A DNA stretch of 64,000 bases from Paenibacillaceae bacterium (GTDB lineage: Bacteria; Bacillota; Bacilli; Paenibacillales; CANHGK01), in NCBI GenBank assembly GCA_947460235.1, contig CANHGK010000012.1, positions 1-64,000 of the forward strand, written 5' to 3'. Numbering within the stretch: the first letter of the stretch is position 1; each line of letters begins with the position of its first letter. This document shows, piece after piece, positions 45,512-53,574 of this stretch. Under the pieces are notes generated by a model that was not told where the DNA came from, did not search any database, and was given only the letters and a program-made list of their open reading frames with translations. The position numbers were made by a program, and so were the translations under genes.

Positions 45512-46966
45512 GTGGCACGTTTAGTTGATGTGGTTGTCTTAGGCGGCGGCACAGGTGGATATATTGCGGCAGTTCGTGCTGCACAATTAGGGAAGCAAGT
45601 CGTGATTGTTGAACGGGACCGTCTTGGCGGAACCTGTTTGCATCGTGGTTGTATCCCAAGCAAAGCGTTGCTAAAAAGTGCGGAAGTGTGCCGCACAGTA
45701 GCTGATGCACATACATATGGGGTAACGGCATCACCAATGAGCTTTGATTTAACGGCAGCGATGAAACGGAAACAACAAGTCGTAGACACGTTACATCAAG
45801 GCATTTTGACGTTGATGAAAAAACATAAGATTGAAGTAGTTTATGGTGAAGGGCGTTTAATGGGCGCGTCGATTTTTTCACCACGCAGTGGTGTTGTGTC
45901 TGTGATGTTGCCAGATGGTACAATGGATACAATCATTCCTGGACAATTAATTATTGCAACAGGTTCTCGTCCGCGTATGTTGCCGCATTTACCAGTTGAC
46001 GGTAAAATTGTTTTAACGAGTGATGAGGCTTTAAATCTTAACTCATTACCGAAGTCGATGGCGATTATCGGCGGTGGCGTCATTGGAGTTGAATGGGCTT
46101 CGATGATGGTCGATTTTGGCGTGAATGTAACGTTGATTGAGATGGGACCACGATTATTGCCCCAAGAAGATCATGAACTTGCGAAGCGGATGCGCGAAGC
46201 ACTTGCGGGACGCGGCGTGAAAATTTTAACGGATGCGACAGTTGAATCGATTCAAACAGACGATGCATTGGCTTCTGCGGAACTTAGAATTTCTCGTAAA
46301 ATAGTGAATGACGATGGACAAGAATTGCCGACAGAATCGCTTTCGGTTACCGCTGCGACTGTACTTGTATCGGTTGGAAGGGTTCCAAATTCCGATTCAA
46401 TCGGTTTAGAAAACACGGATGTGAAATTAAAGAATGGTGCAATTCTCGTCAATGAATTCATGCAAACGTCCGAGTCGCATATTTATGCGATTGGTGATGT
46501 CATTGGTGGTTGGCAACTTGCGCATGTTGCTTCGCATCAAGGATTGATTGCAGTTGAACATGCGGCGGGACTCAAACCGATTCCGTTTAGTCAATTGCTC
46601 ATTCCGCGTTGTGTATACAGTCATCCGGAGTTGGCATCGGTCGGTATCACCGAATCTGATGCAAGAACTTCTGGTAAGAATATAGATGTAGTACGTTACC
46701 CGTTCCAAGCGATTGGCCGTGCACATGTGCTTGGTGAACCACAAGGATGGTATAAAGTAATTATTGATAAAGATCGTGAAGAATTACTCGGTGTGCATGT
46801 TATCGGTGCGCATGCAACTGAATTAATCAGTGAAGCCACGTTAGCACAATCTTTACATGTCAGTCCGCAAGAATTAATGCATGTCATTCATCCTCATCCG
46901 ACGCTATCAGAAGGTTTTCCGGAAGTGATGCGCAAATGGCATGAAAGTCGTAAAGCAGCGCATTAA
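45512..46966 (+). CDS. lpdV: Dihydrolipoamide dehydrogenase (E3) of the branched-chain 2-oxoacid dehydrogenase
   Basis: This FAD enzyme reoxidises the lipoyl group of E2 with NAD. The FAD site VVLGGGTGGYIAA is at 8-20. The redox disulfide is Cys42/Cys47 (GGTCLHRGCIPSKALL). The NAD-binding motif IIGGGVIGVEWAS and the C-terminal HPHPTLSE with the catalytic His are present. The start is GTG 45512, with GGAGGG 10 bases upstream; the ATG at 45503 abuts that site. It has 484 residues and is first in the E3-E1a-E1b-E2 operon. Confidence 0.95.
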   Translation: MARLVDVVVLGGGTGGYIAAVRAAQLGKQVVIVERDRLGGTCLHRGCIPSKALLKSAEVCRTVADAHTYGVTASPMSFDLTAAMKRKQQVVDTLHQGILTLMKKHKIEVVYGEGRLMGASIFSPRSGVVSVMLPDGTMDTIIPGQLIIATGSRPRMLPHLPVDGKIVLTSDEALNLNSLPKSMAIIGGGVIGVEWASMMVDFGVNVTLIEMGPRLLPQEDHELAKRMREALAGRGVKILTDATVESIQTDDALASAELRISRKIVNDDGQELPTESLSVTAATVLVSVGRVPNSDSIGLENTDVKLKNGAILVNEFMQTSESHIYAIGDVIGGWQLAHVASHQGLIAVEHAAGLKPIPFSQLLIPRCVYSHPELASVGITESDARTSGKNIDVVRYPFQAIGRAHVLGEPQGWYKVIIDKDREELLGVHVIGAHATELISEATLAQSLHVSPQELMHVIHPHPTLSEGFPEVMRKWHESRKAAH

Positions 46967-46997
46967 GAAAAGTTGATTGCACGTAGGGGGTAGACCA

Positions 46998-48011
46998 ATG
47001 TCTCAATCTTTCATTGAACAAAAAAATGTCCACCATTCACTCGGGATGACCGATGCGGATGTGATAAAAATATACCGGACAATGAGGTTGGCGCGACTTT
47101 TTGATGAGCGTTCTGAGTTGTTGCAGCGTGCTGGGAAAGTGGCTTTTCATGTTTCCGGTCAAGGACAGGAAGCTGCACAAGCGGCAGCGGCGCATGCACT
47201 CGATTTAGCGCATGATATGTTTTTCCCGTACTATCGCGATTATGCATTTGTTCTTGGCGTTGGATGTGAAGTTAGCGACTTAATGTTAAGTTTGTTCGCA
47301 AAAGCTGCGGATCCGTTTAGCGGCGGCCGTCAAATGCCTGGTCATTTTGGTTACAAAGCGAAACGGATTGTTACAGGTTCTAGTCCGGTAACGACACAAG
47401 TTCCGCATGCGGCTGGATTTGCTCTTGTCGCAAAAATGCGAAACCAACCATCCGTTTCATTTGTGACGTTTGGTGAAGGTTCGAGTAATCAGGGTGACTT
47501 CCATGAAGGATTGAATTTTGCTGGTGTGCATAAGTTGCCAGTTATCTTTTTCTGTGAAAACAATCAATATGCAATATCGGTGCCGTATGTGAAGCAAATG
47601 GCTTGTGCGAAAGTTTCTGATCGTGCTGCTGGTTACGGGTTTCCAGGTGTGAGTGTCGATGGAACAGATCCGTTCGAAGTATATGCCGCTGTCAAAACGG
47701 CGCGTGAACGGGCGCTTCGCGGTGAAGGTCCAACGTTAATTGAAGCACAAATGTATCGGCTGATGCCGCATTCAACGTCAGATGACGATAGCCAATACCG
47801 CTCCAAAGCGGAAGTTCAGGCAGAACGCGAACGCGATCCCCTACCACGGATGTTAATGTATATGATGCAGACGGGCATTTGGGACGATGTGAAGGAAGCG
47901 GAACTTAAAGCAGAATGCGTCAAAATAATTAATGCAGCGACTGAACTAGCTGATAAAGCGCCATATCCAGTTGCAGAAGACACGTTAAAACATGTCTATG
48001 AGGGGGATTGA
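46998..48011 (+). CDS. bkdAA: Branched-chain 2-oxoacid dehydrogenase E1 subunit alpha
   Basis: It decarboxylates branched-chain 2-oxoacids with thiamine diphosphate together with the beta subunit. The closest pattern is B. subtilis BkdAA: RQMPGHFG, RIVTGSSPVTTQVPHA, and the TPP-binding GEGSSNQGDFHEG...ENNQYAISVP. It has 337 residues. GGGGGT lies 6 bases before ATG 46998. The product feeds acyl-CoA primers for branched fatty acids, typical of this group. A pyruvate-type E1 is less likely because of these BKD-like blocks. Confidence 0.93.
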   Translation: MSQSFIEQKNVHHSLGMTDADVIKIYRTMRLARLFDERSELLQRAGKVAFHVSGQGQEAAQAAAAHALDLAHDMFFPYYRDYAFVLGVGCEVSDLMLSLFAKAADPFSGGRQMPGHFGYKAKRIVTGSSPVTTQVPHAAGFALVAKMRNQPSVSFVTFGEGSSNQGDFHEGLNFAGVHKLPVIFFCENNQYAISVPYVKQMACAKVSDRAAGYGFPGVSVDGTDPFEVYAAVKTARERALRGEGPTLIEAQMYRLMPHSTSDDDSQYRSKAEVQAERERDPLPRMLMYMMQTGIWDDVKEAELKAECVKIINAATELADKAPYPVAEDTLKHVYEGD

Positions 48012-48014
48012 GCG

Positions 48015-48998
48015 ATGGCTAAAATCAGTTATTTAGAAGCGATTCGCTCAGCAATGCGCGAAGAAATGGAACGAGATGCGGATGTGTTCGTCCTGGGTGA
48101 AGATGTCGGGGTCAAAGGCGGCGTATTTCATGCAACGAAAGGTTTTTATGAGCAGTTCGGTGAAATGAGATCGCTCGATACACCGCTTGCAGAATCTGCG
48201 ATCGCAGGGGTTGCAATTGGTGCGGCAATGGCTGGAATGCGTCCGATTGCCGAAATGCAGTTTGCAGACTTTATTTTTCCGGCAACCAATCAAATCATTA
48301 GCGAGGCAGCGAAAATTCGTTATCGTTCAAATAATGATTGGAATTGTCCCCTCGTCATCCGTGCACCGTTTGGCGGTGGAATTGGTGGTGCGCTGTATCA
48401 TTCTCAATGTCCGGAGTCGGTGTTCTTTGGCACACCTGGACTAAAAATTGTTGCCCCATCTACACCATATGATGCAAAAGGTTTACTTAAAGCGTCGATT
48501 CGCGACAATGACCCGGTGCTATATTTTGAACATAAAAAATGTTATCACTCCATCACTGGCGATGTTCCAGAAGAAGATTACATTGTTCCGATTGGCAAAG
48601 CGGATGTGAAACGAGAAGGTCATGATATCACTGTGATTACCTACGGCTTGATGGTGCATTATGTCCTACGTGCAGCAGAAGAATTGTCAAAAGAAGGAAT
48701 AGAAACGCTTGTTCTTGATTTACGAACGATTCAACCGCTTGATGTAGACGCAATTATCGCAGCGGCGAAGCAAACGGGTAAAGTGCTGATCGTGCATGAA
48801 GATAACAAAACCGGTGGTGTCGGGGCTGAGGTTGCCGCAATTATTGCTGAAGAAATATTGTATGACCTCGATGCACCGATTCAACGATTGGCTGCTCCGG
48901 ATGTTCCAGCTATGCCAATTAACCCAATTCAAGAGAAGTTCTATATGTTAAATCCGGATAAAATCGCTGCTAAAATGCGTCAACTTGCCGAGTGGTAA
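48015..48998 (+). CDS. bkdAB: Branched-chain 2-oxoacid dehydrogenase E1 subunit beta
   Basis: It completes the E1 active site. The start SYLEAIRSAMREEMERD, GEDVGVKGGVF and the IRAPFGGGIGGALYHSQ segment are typical. The C-terminal transketolase domain has VIVHEDNKTGGVGAEVAA. It has 327 residues. The start lies 3 bases after bkdAA, with GAGGGGG in the end of that gene. Confidence 0.95.
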   Translation: MAKISYLEAIRSAMREEMERDADVFVLGEDVGVKGGVFHATKGFYEQFGEMRSLDTPLAESAIAGVAIGAAMAGMRPIAEMQFADFIFPATNQIISEAAKIRYRSNNDWNCPLVIRAPFGGGIGGALYHSQCPESVFFGTPGLKIVAPSTPYDAKGLLKASIRDNDPVLYFEHKKCYHSITGDVPEEDYIVPIGKADVKREGHDITVITYGLMVHYVLRAAEELSKEGIETLVLDLRTIQPLDVDAIIAAAKQTGKVLIVHEDNKTGGVGAEVAAIIAEEILYDLDAPIQRLAAPDVPAMPINPIQEKFYMLNPDKIAAKMRQLAEW

Positions 48999-49030
48999 GT
49001 TGTAACCGCTAAGGAGGGTCGTACGAATTT

Positions 49031-50347
49031 ATGGCACGAGAAACGCTCACGCTTCCACTTTTATCTGAATCGATGGCGGAAGCGACGATTGGCAAATGGC
49101 TCAAAAAACCAGGCGATTCGTTTGAACCGTATGATGTGCTTTGTGAATTAATTACTGAGAAAGTAACAGCAGAAATGCCTGCTACGTATGCGGGTGTTAT
49201 GGCTGAAATTATCGCACCTGAAGGATCTACGGTACCTGTCGGAGGCGCATTATGTGTTGTTGCTCGAGATGGAGTTGATAATGAGGTTGAAGATCCTAAC
49301 ACATCCAATGAACAAGTCTCAGAACACATTGGAAATCTAGATAAATCGTCAACAACTTCAGGCGAGGGTGCGAATCGTACGGTCATTGAAGGACGTTTCT
49401 CACCAGTCGTACTTCGCTTGTTGCAAGAAAATCGATTAGATCCTGCCCAAATTAAAGGCTCTGGTTTTGAAGGACGTGTGACGCGAAAAGATGTGCTTGA
49501 TCACATTGCAAATACACCGAAGCGCCAAACCATCGTCATGGAGACACCTGCAGAGTCTGCAAATCAGCAAATTCGTCATTCTGGCTTGCATTTGTCGGAA
49601 CAACCAGCGATAAAAAAAGTTCAAATGGATTCCCCTCCACCAAGGGATCCTGATAGTTATGAAATCGAAGTAACTCCCGTTCGTAATACGATTGCATCCA
49701 AAATGCGTCAAAGCGTGTCAGAAATTCCGCATGCATGGACGATGATTGAAGTAGATGTGACGCCGCTTGTTGCACTTCGAAACCAGTTTAGAGATGAGTT
49801 CCAGCGTAAAGAAGGCATCAATTTAACGTATTTACCTTTCTTGATTCAAGCAGTTGTGAATGCGATTAAAGATTATCCGATCATGAATTCGCATTGGGCG
49901 GTTGATAAAATTGTTGTAAAACGTGCAATTAATATTGCGCTTGCAGTTGGTACGGAAGACTCCGTACTAACACCTGTCATCAAAAATGCAGACCAAAAAA
50001 ACATACTCGGGATTGCTCGTGAAATTGATGGACTTGTCAACAAAGCGCGAGCGGGTAAATTAACGCTAAGCGATATGACAAGCGGAACCTTCACAATTAA
50101 TAATACAGGAAGCTTCGGATCCATCTTGTCGTATCCGATCATTAATTATCCGCAAGCAGCAATATTGACGTTCGAATCCATCGTAAAAAAACCGGTTGTG
50201 ATTGATGATATGATTGCGGTTCGTTCTATGGTGAACTTATGTTTGTCTTTGGATCATCGGATTTTGGATGGCGTAATTTGCGGTCGCTTCTTGCAACGTG
50301 TTAAAGAAAATTTGCAAAGTTACGACCGCAATACGAAGTTGTACTAA
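49031..50347 (+). CDS. bkdB: Branched-chain 2-oxoacid dehydrogenase E2 (dihydrolipoyl acyltransferase)
   Basis: The E2 core transfers the acyl group to CoA. The lipoyl domain (1-75) carries Lys44 in ITEKVTAEMP. A polar linker follows, then a peripheral subunit-binding domain (about 118-155: SPVVLRLLQENRLDPAQIKGS) and the catalytic domain (about 205-438) with LSLDHRILDGV. It has 438 residues. AAGGAGGG precedes ATG 49031. It converges on the Prli42 gene without a clear terminator. Confidence 0.96.
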   Translation: MARETLTLPLLSESMAEATIGKWLKKPGDSFEPYDVLCELITEKVTAEMPATYAGVMAEIIAPEGSTVPVGGALCVVARDGVDNEVEDPNTSNEQVSEHIGNLDKSSTTSGEGANRTVIEGRFSPVVLRLLQENRLDPAQIKGSGFEGRVTRKDVLDHIANTPKRQTIVMETPAESANQQIRHSGLHLSEQPAIKKVQMDSPPPRDPDSYEIEVTPVRNTIASKMRQSVSEIPHAWTMIEVDVTPLVALRNQFRDEFQRKEGINLTYLPFLIQAVVNAIKDYPIMNSHWAVDKIVVKRAINIALAVGTEDSVLTPVIKNADQKNILGIAREIDGLVNKARAGKLTLSDMTSGTFTINNTGSFGSILSYPIINYPQAAILTFESIVKKPVVIDDMIAVRSMVNLCLSLDHRILDGVICGRFLQRVKENLQSYDRNTKLY

Positions 50348-50354
50348 GAGGCGA

Positions 50355-50450
50355 CTAGCGAAATAATTCAACCGAAAATAACAGAGTGGATAACAACATT
50401 GCAATCAATGTCGCATAAACGAATGTACGAATTAACCATCGTGGCATCAT
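50355..50450 (-). CDS. prli42: Stressosome-associated miniprotein Prli42
   Basis: Prli42 is a tiny membrane protein that tethers the stressosome in Listeria and is conserved in many Bacillota. The 31-residue product matches its size. It has basic residues first (PRWLIR), then one membrane segment with the family pattern YATLIAMLLSTLLF. AAAGGAGG lies 13 bases before the first ATG, which is long; a CTG codon sits nearer. It converges on bkdB and diverges from the M20 peptidase gene. Short length limits certainty. Confidence 0.7.
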   Translation of the reverse strand: MMPRWLIRTFVYATLIAMLLSTLLFSVELFR

Positions 50451-50471
50451 AAACTTCAGACGGCCTCCTTT

Positions 50472-50493
50472 CTAGAATACTACTCTATTCTAG
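50472..50493. other. Perfect inverted repeat between prli42 and the M20 peptidase gene
   Basis: CTAGAATA (50472-50479) and TATTCTAG (50486-50493) form an 8-bp perfect inverted repeat with a 6-base centre. It lies midway between two divergent genes, so it may be a shared operator. -10-like TAGAAT and TATTCT sequences lie within it. Confidence 0.4.
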
Positions 50494-50527
50494 CGAAGGG
50501 GGCCGATTTTGGAAAGGAGCAACATTT

Positions 50528-51658
50528 ATGGTTCAACAGGAACGATTACTTCAAACTTTTTTTGAATTGGTACGCATTGATAGCGAAACGACATTTGAAA
50601 CAGAAATTGCTTCTGCCTTGACCTTGCGTTGGACGGAACTGGGACTTCGTGTATTTGAAGATGATGCGCCGTCAAAAATCAAACATACGGCAGGAAATTT
50701 AATCATTAATTGGGACGCTTCAAGTGGATGTGAAGCGGTGACGCCTATTTTCTTTACGTCCCATTTTGATACCGTTGTCCCAGGCAAAGGGATTCAGCCG
50801 AGATTAGATGCAGATGGCTATATTCGTAGTGATGGTAAGACGATTTTGGGTGCCGACGACAAAGCTGGTTTAGCAGCGATGATTGAAGCTGTTCAAGTCA
50901 TTCAAGAACAAGGGTTGCCACATGGTCCGATTCAATTCGTGCTTACCGTTGGCGAAGAAGCCGGATTAAATGGAGCGCGTGTGCTGGATGCGTCGTTAAT
51001 CCATGCAAAAATGGGTTTTGCACTTGATTCCAATGGCCCTGTTGGGGATTTGATCGTTGCTGCTCCAACGCAAGCAAAAATTAAAATGGAAGTATACGGT
51101 CGCTCCGCACATGCAGGTGTAAATCCGGAGGCGGGAATTAGTGCGATTCAAGTGGCAAGCAAGGCGATCTCACAAATGCAACTTGGCCGTATTGATGCAG
51201 AGACCACTGCGAACATTGGTAAATTTTCCGGAGGCGGTCCAACAAATATCGTTTGTGATTACGTAGAAATTGATGCAGAAGCACGTAGTATCCGACTCGA
51301 ACGGATGCAAGAGGTTGTTGAACAAATGCGCAGCGCACTGTTAAAAACTGCAGAAACGTTTCAAGCACAAGCTAAAATGACCGATGAAATCATGTATCCG
51401 GCATATCGTTTAGAGGAAAGCGACCACGTCGTCCAAATCGCGGAGCGAGCAGTACGTCAAATCGGTCGTATACCTCAGTTGTTAATTAGCGGAGGCGGAA
51501 GTGATGCGAATGTGTTTAATGGAAAGGGGATTCCAACGCTCAATGTCGGTGTTGGGTATGAGCATATTCATACAACGAAAGAACAAATTCCTTTGACTGA
51601 ACTGGTCGCACTAACTGATTTCGTACTCGCGGTGATCTCTCAAACGGTGGAGGCATAA
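50528..51658 (+). CDS. M20 family metallopeptidase (PepT-like, YqjE type)
   Basis: It is a di-zinc aminopeptidase of the peptidase T-like group. Metal-site motifs include TSHFDTVVPG, LGADDKAGLAAM and TVGEEAGLNGAR with the catalytic Glu pair. A dimerisation domain (KIKMEVYGRSAHAGVNPEAG) precedes the C-terminal SGGGSDANVFNGKGIPTLNVG. It has 376 residues. AAGGAGC precedes the ATG. Its substrate is unknown. nudF follows after 2 bases. Confidence 0.93.
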   Translation: MVQQERLLQTFFELVRIDSETTFETEIASALTLRWTELGLRVFEDDAPSKIKHTAGNLIINWDASSGCEAVTPIFFTSHFDTVVPGKGIQPRLDADGYIRSDGKTILGADDKAGLAAMIEAVQVIQEQGLPHGPIQFVLTVGEEAGLNGARVLDASLIHAKMGFALDSNGPVGDLIVAAPTQAKIKMEVYGRSAHAGVNPEAGISAIQVASKAISQMQLGRIDAETTANIGKFSGGGPTNIVCDYVEIDAEARSIRLERMQEVVEQMRSALLKTAETFQAQAKMTDEIMYPAYRLEESDHVVQIAERAVRQIGRIPQLLISGGGSDANVFNGKGIPTLNVGVGYEHIHTTKEQIPLTELVALTDFVLAVISQTVEA

Positions 51659-51660
51659 AA

Positions 51661-52272
51661 ATGAATCAACTAAAAAAGGATTTGCATGCGTTTCAAGTGA
51701 ATTCGATCGCTGCCAATCAAGTGTTGCCGGAAGTGAGTGAGCATATTGAACCAATTTTTCAGGGGAAAGTGATTTCATTGCAAGTGGATACCGTTCGATT
51801 ACCAGACGGTGAAACCGGTACACGTGAAGTCGTAAAACACCCCGGAGCTGTTGCGGTTTTGGCGATTCATGATGATAAAATGGTCGTTGTTGAGCAATAT
51901 CGTGTTGCACTTGGGCGCAGTCAGATTGAAGTTCCCGCGGGTAAGTTGAATGGAAATGAAGATATTTGGGAAGCGGCGTGTCGTGAATTGAAGGAAGAGA
52001 CTGGATATATTGCTTCCGATTGGAAGCATTTATATTCTTGTTACACATCCCCTGGATTTGCAGACGAATTTATCCATTTATTTTTGGCGGAAAGCTTAAT
52101 TGAAGGCGATGCCGATCCGGATGAAGATGAGTTTTTGGAGAGCTTTGAAATTACATTGGAACAAGCGATAAAACTCATTTCAAATGGGACGATTTCAGAT
52201 GCCAAAACGATTTTATGTGTGCTCGCTTGGCAACACTATCGTATGACTGGATCGATTCTCGGTAGCATTTAA
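51661..52272 (+). CDS. nudF: ADP-ribose pyrophosphatase (Nudix hydrolase)
   Basis: It hydrolyses ADP-ribose to AMP and ribose 5-phosphate. The Nudix box is complete: G(x5)E then REL.EETGYI within GKLNGNEDIWEAACRELKEETGY. An N-terminal beta region (VISLQVDTVRLPDGETG) is typical of the ADPRase subfamily. It has 203 residues. GGTGGAGG lies before the ATG. It precedes spoIIM and fur, as B. subtilis nudF does. Confidence 0.95.
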   Translation: MNQLKKDLHAFQVNSIAANQVLPEVSEHIEPIFQGKVISLQVDTVRLPDGETGTREVVKHPGAVAVLAIHDDKMVVVEQYRVALGRSQIEVPAGKLNGNEDIWEAACRELKEETGYIASDWKHLYSCYTSPGFADEFIHLFLAESLIEGDADPDEDEFLESFEITLEQAIKLISNGTISDAKTILCVLAWQHYRMTGSILGSI

Positions 52273-52273
52273 G

Positions 52274-52302
52274 TCATAATTTTCCGCTTCTGCTCATAAG
52301 GT
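52274..52302 (+). promoter_or_regulatory. Sigma-E-type promoter of spoIIM
   Basis: TCATAAT (52274-52280) and CATAAGGT (52295-52302) are 14 bases apart, the same spacing as the promoter at 23355. They fit the sigma-E consensus with one and two mismatches. spoIIM is sigma-E controlled in B. subtilis. Confidence 0.5.
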
Positions 52303-52334
52303 GGACCAACTTCAGTTGGACGGGCGGGATGAAA

Positions 52335-52949
52335 ATGCAACGGATGGGTTGGTATGTTTTTGTTATTGGGATTTTTGTGGTCGGTGTTTGTTTTGGAACA
52401 TGGTTAATGATGGTTTTAACAAATGACCAACGTGTTGAACTTTGGACATGGCTGAAACAATGGTACTCTCAACCGGATTCGTGGTCTGCTGCAGATCACA
52501 CGGACGCTTGGCAACAGACGAGTATTTCTCATATGAAATGGATTTTGTTTATTTGGTTATGTGGATTGACTGTCGTTGGCATTCCGTTCGTGCTTTTGGT
52601 CAACTTTTTCAAAGGTGTTATGGTTGGATTTACAATGGGGTTGTTTGCTGTTTCTGCATCATGGCATGGCATTTTTGCAGGTGCGATTAGTATATTGCCA
52701 ACAAATTTATTGCTAATGCCGGTGATGATTTTAATTAGCGTAAGCAGTATCCATTTTGCGCTAACGGTCATCCGTGAGCGGTTTGTTCAAAAAAACGGTC
52801 CAGTTTTTCCGGTGCTCGTACAGCATTCAGGCATTGCATTTGCTATTTTGATAGTAGTAGTTGGCATATCATGGGTGGAAGTTAATGCGCTACCGGTATG
52901 GATGGATTGGATTTGGTCGCACTGGCCTAGTTTACGCATTTTTGTTTGA
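52335..52949 (+). CDS. spoIIM: Stage II sporulation protein M
   Basis: SpoIIM is a membrane part of the SpoIID-SpoIIM-SpoIIP engulfment machine in the mother cell. The protein has five hydrophobic segments and the conserved LVNFFKGVMVGFTMG and ILPTNLLLMPVMI blocks. It has 204 residues. GGGCGGG lies 6 bases before ATG 52335. A small hairpin (CCAACT/AGTTGG, 52307-52320) lies upstream in the leader. fur follows. Confidence 0.92.
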   Translation: MQRMGWYVFVIGIFVVGVCFGTWLMMVLTNDQRVELWTWLKQWYSQPDSWSAADHTDAWQQTSISHMKWILFIWLCGLTVVGIPFVLLVNFFKGVMVGFTMGLFAVSASWHGIFAGAISILPTNLLLMPVMILISVSSIHFALTVIRERFVQKNGPVFPVLVQHSGIAFAILIVVVGISWVEVNALPVWMDWIWSHWPSLRIFV

Positions 52950-52975
52950 CAGTAAATTAAGGTGAAATCTATAAT
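52946..52975 (+). promoter_or_regulatory. Sigma-A promoter of fur
   Basis: TTGACA (52946-52951) and TATAAT (52970-52975) are consensus hexamers 18 bases apart. The -35 begins just before the spoIIM stop. Confidence 0.85.
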
Positions 52976-52983
52976 GATTACAA
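52969..52983 (+). promoter_or_regulatory. PerR-box-like operator on the fur promoter
   Basis: CTATAATGATTACAA matches the PerR consensus TTATAATNATTATAA at 12 of 14 defined positions, and covers the -10 and start site. It fits Fur (10 of 14) and Zur (10 of 14) boxes less well. In B. subtilis fur is repressed by PerR. Confidence 0.5.
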
Positions 52984-53007
52984 ATGTTCGTTTTAGGAGG
53001 ATCCGCG

Positions 53008-53490
53008 GTGGAAGACCGAATTGAACGGATCAAGCAATTATTGCAGAATCACAATTATAAACTAACACCGCAGCGTGAGGCGACGGTACGCGTACTCCTC
53101 GAGAACGAAGAGGATCATTTGAGCGCAGAGGATGTCTTTATGCTGGTGAAGGATAAAGCGCCAGAAACGGGTCTTGCAACGGTATATCGGACATTGGAAT
53201 TGCTTGCAGAACTGCAAATTGTTCACAAGATGAATTTTGGTGACGGTGTTGCGAGGTACGATTTGCGTTCGGAAAACATGGAGCGACATCATCATCATTT
53301 GCTTTGCATCCAATGTGGTACGGTAGATGAGATTATGGATAATTGGCTTGTGGCGATTGAAGAACGCGTTGAAAAAGAGTATAAATTTCAAATTACGGAT
53401 CACCGTTTGGTGTTCCATGGTGTCTGTTATCGGTGTAGCGGGAAATCGCGTCCGGATCGTCTTGGTGTAGACCCAGGTTTGAGCAATTAA
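53008..53490 (+). CDS. fur: Fur-family metalloregulator (ferric uptake regulator)
   Basis: It represses iron-uptake genes when bound to Fe(II). The winged helix covers about 1-80 (YKLTPQREATVRVLL, ATVYRTLELLAE). The metal and dimer region has HHHHLLCIQCGTVDE, and a second Cys pair lies in CYRCSG, which together hold the structural zinc. It has 160 residues. The start is GTG 53008, with AGGAGG 8 bases upstream. The HHHH block and position after nudF/spoIIM favour Fur over PerR and Zur. Confidence 0.92.
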   Translation: MEDRIERIKQLLQNHNYKLTPQREATVRVLLENEEDHLSAEDVFMLVKDKAPETGLATVYRTLELLAELQIVHKMNFGDGVARYDLRSENMERHHHHLLCIQCGTVDEIMDNWLVAIEERVEKEYKFQITDHRLVFHGVCYRCSGKSRPDRLGVDPGLSN

Positions 53491-53539
53491 GAGCACATCG
53501 TTTCGGCAGGGTTAGCCGACCTAACGTCGTGCTTTTTTT
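53491..53539 (+). terminator. Terminator after fur
   Basis: AGCAC..CGTT and AACG..GTGCT pair around an inner TCGGC/GCCGA hairpin, followed by seven Ts. Confidence 0.85.
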
Positions 53540-53574
53540 ATCCAAAGATGATTTCATTAGGGGGGGCGATCACG

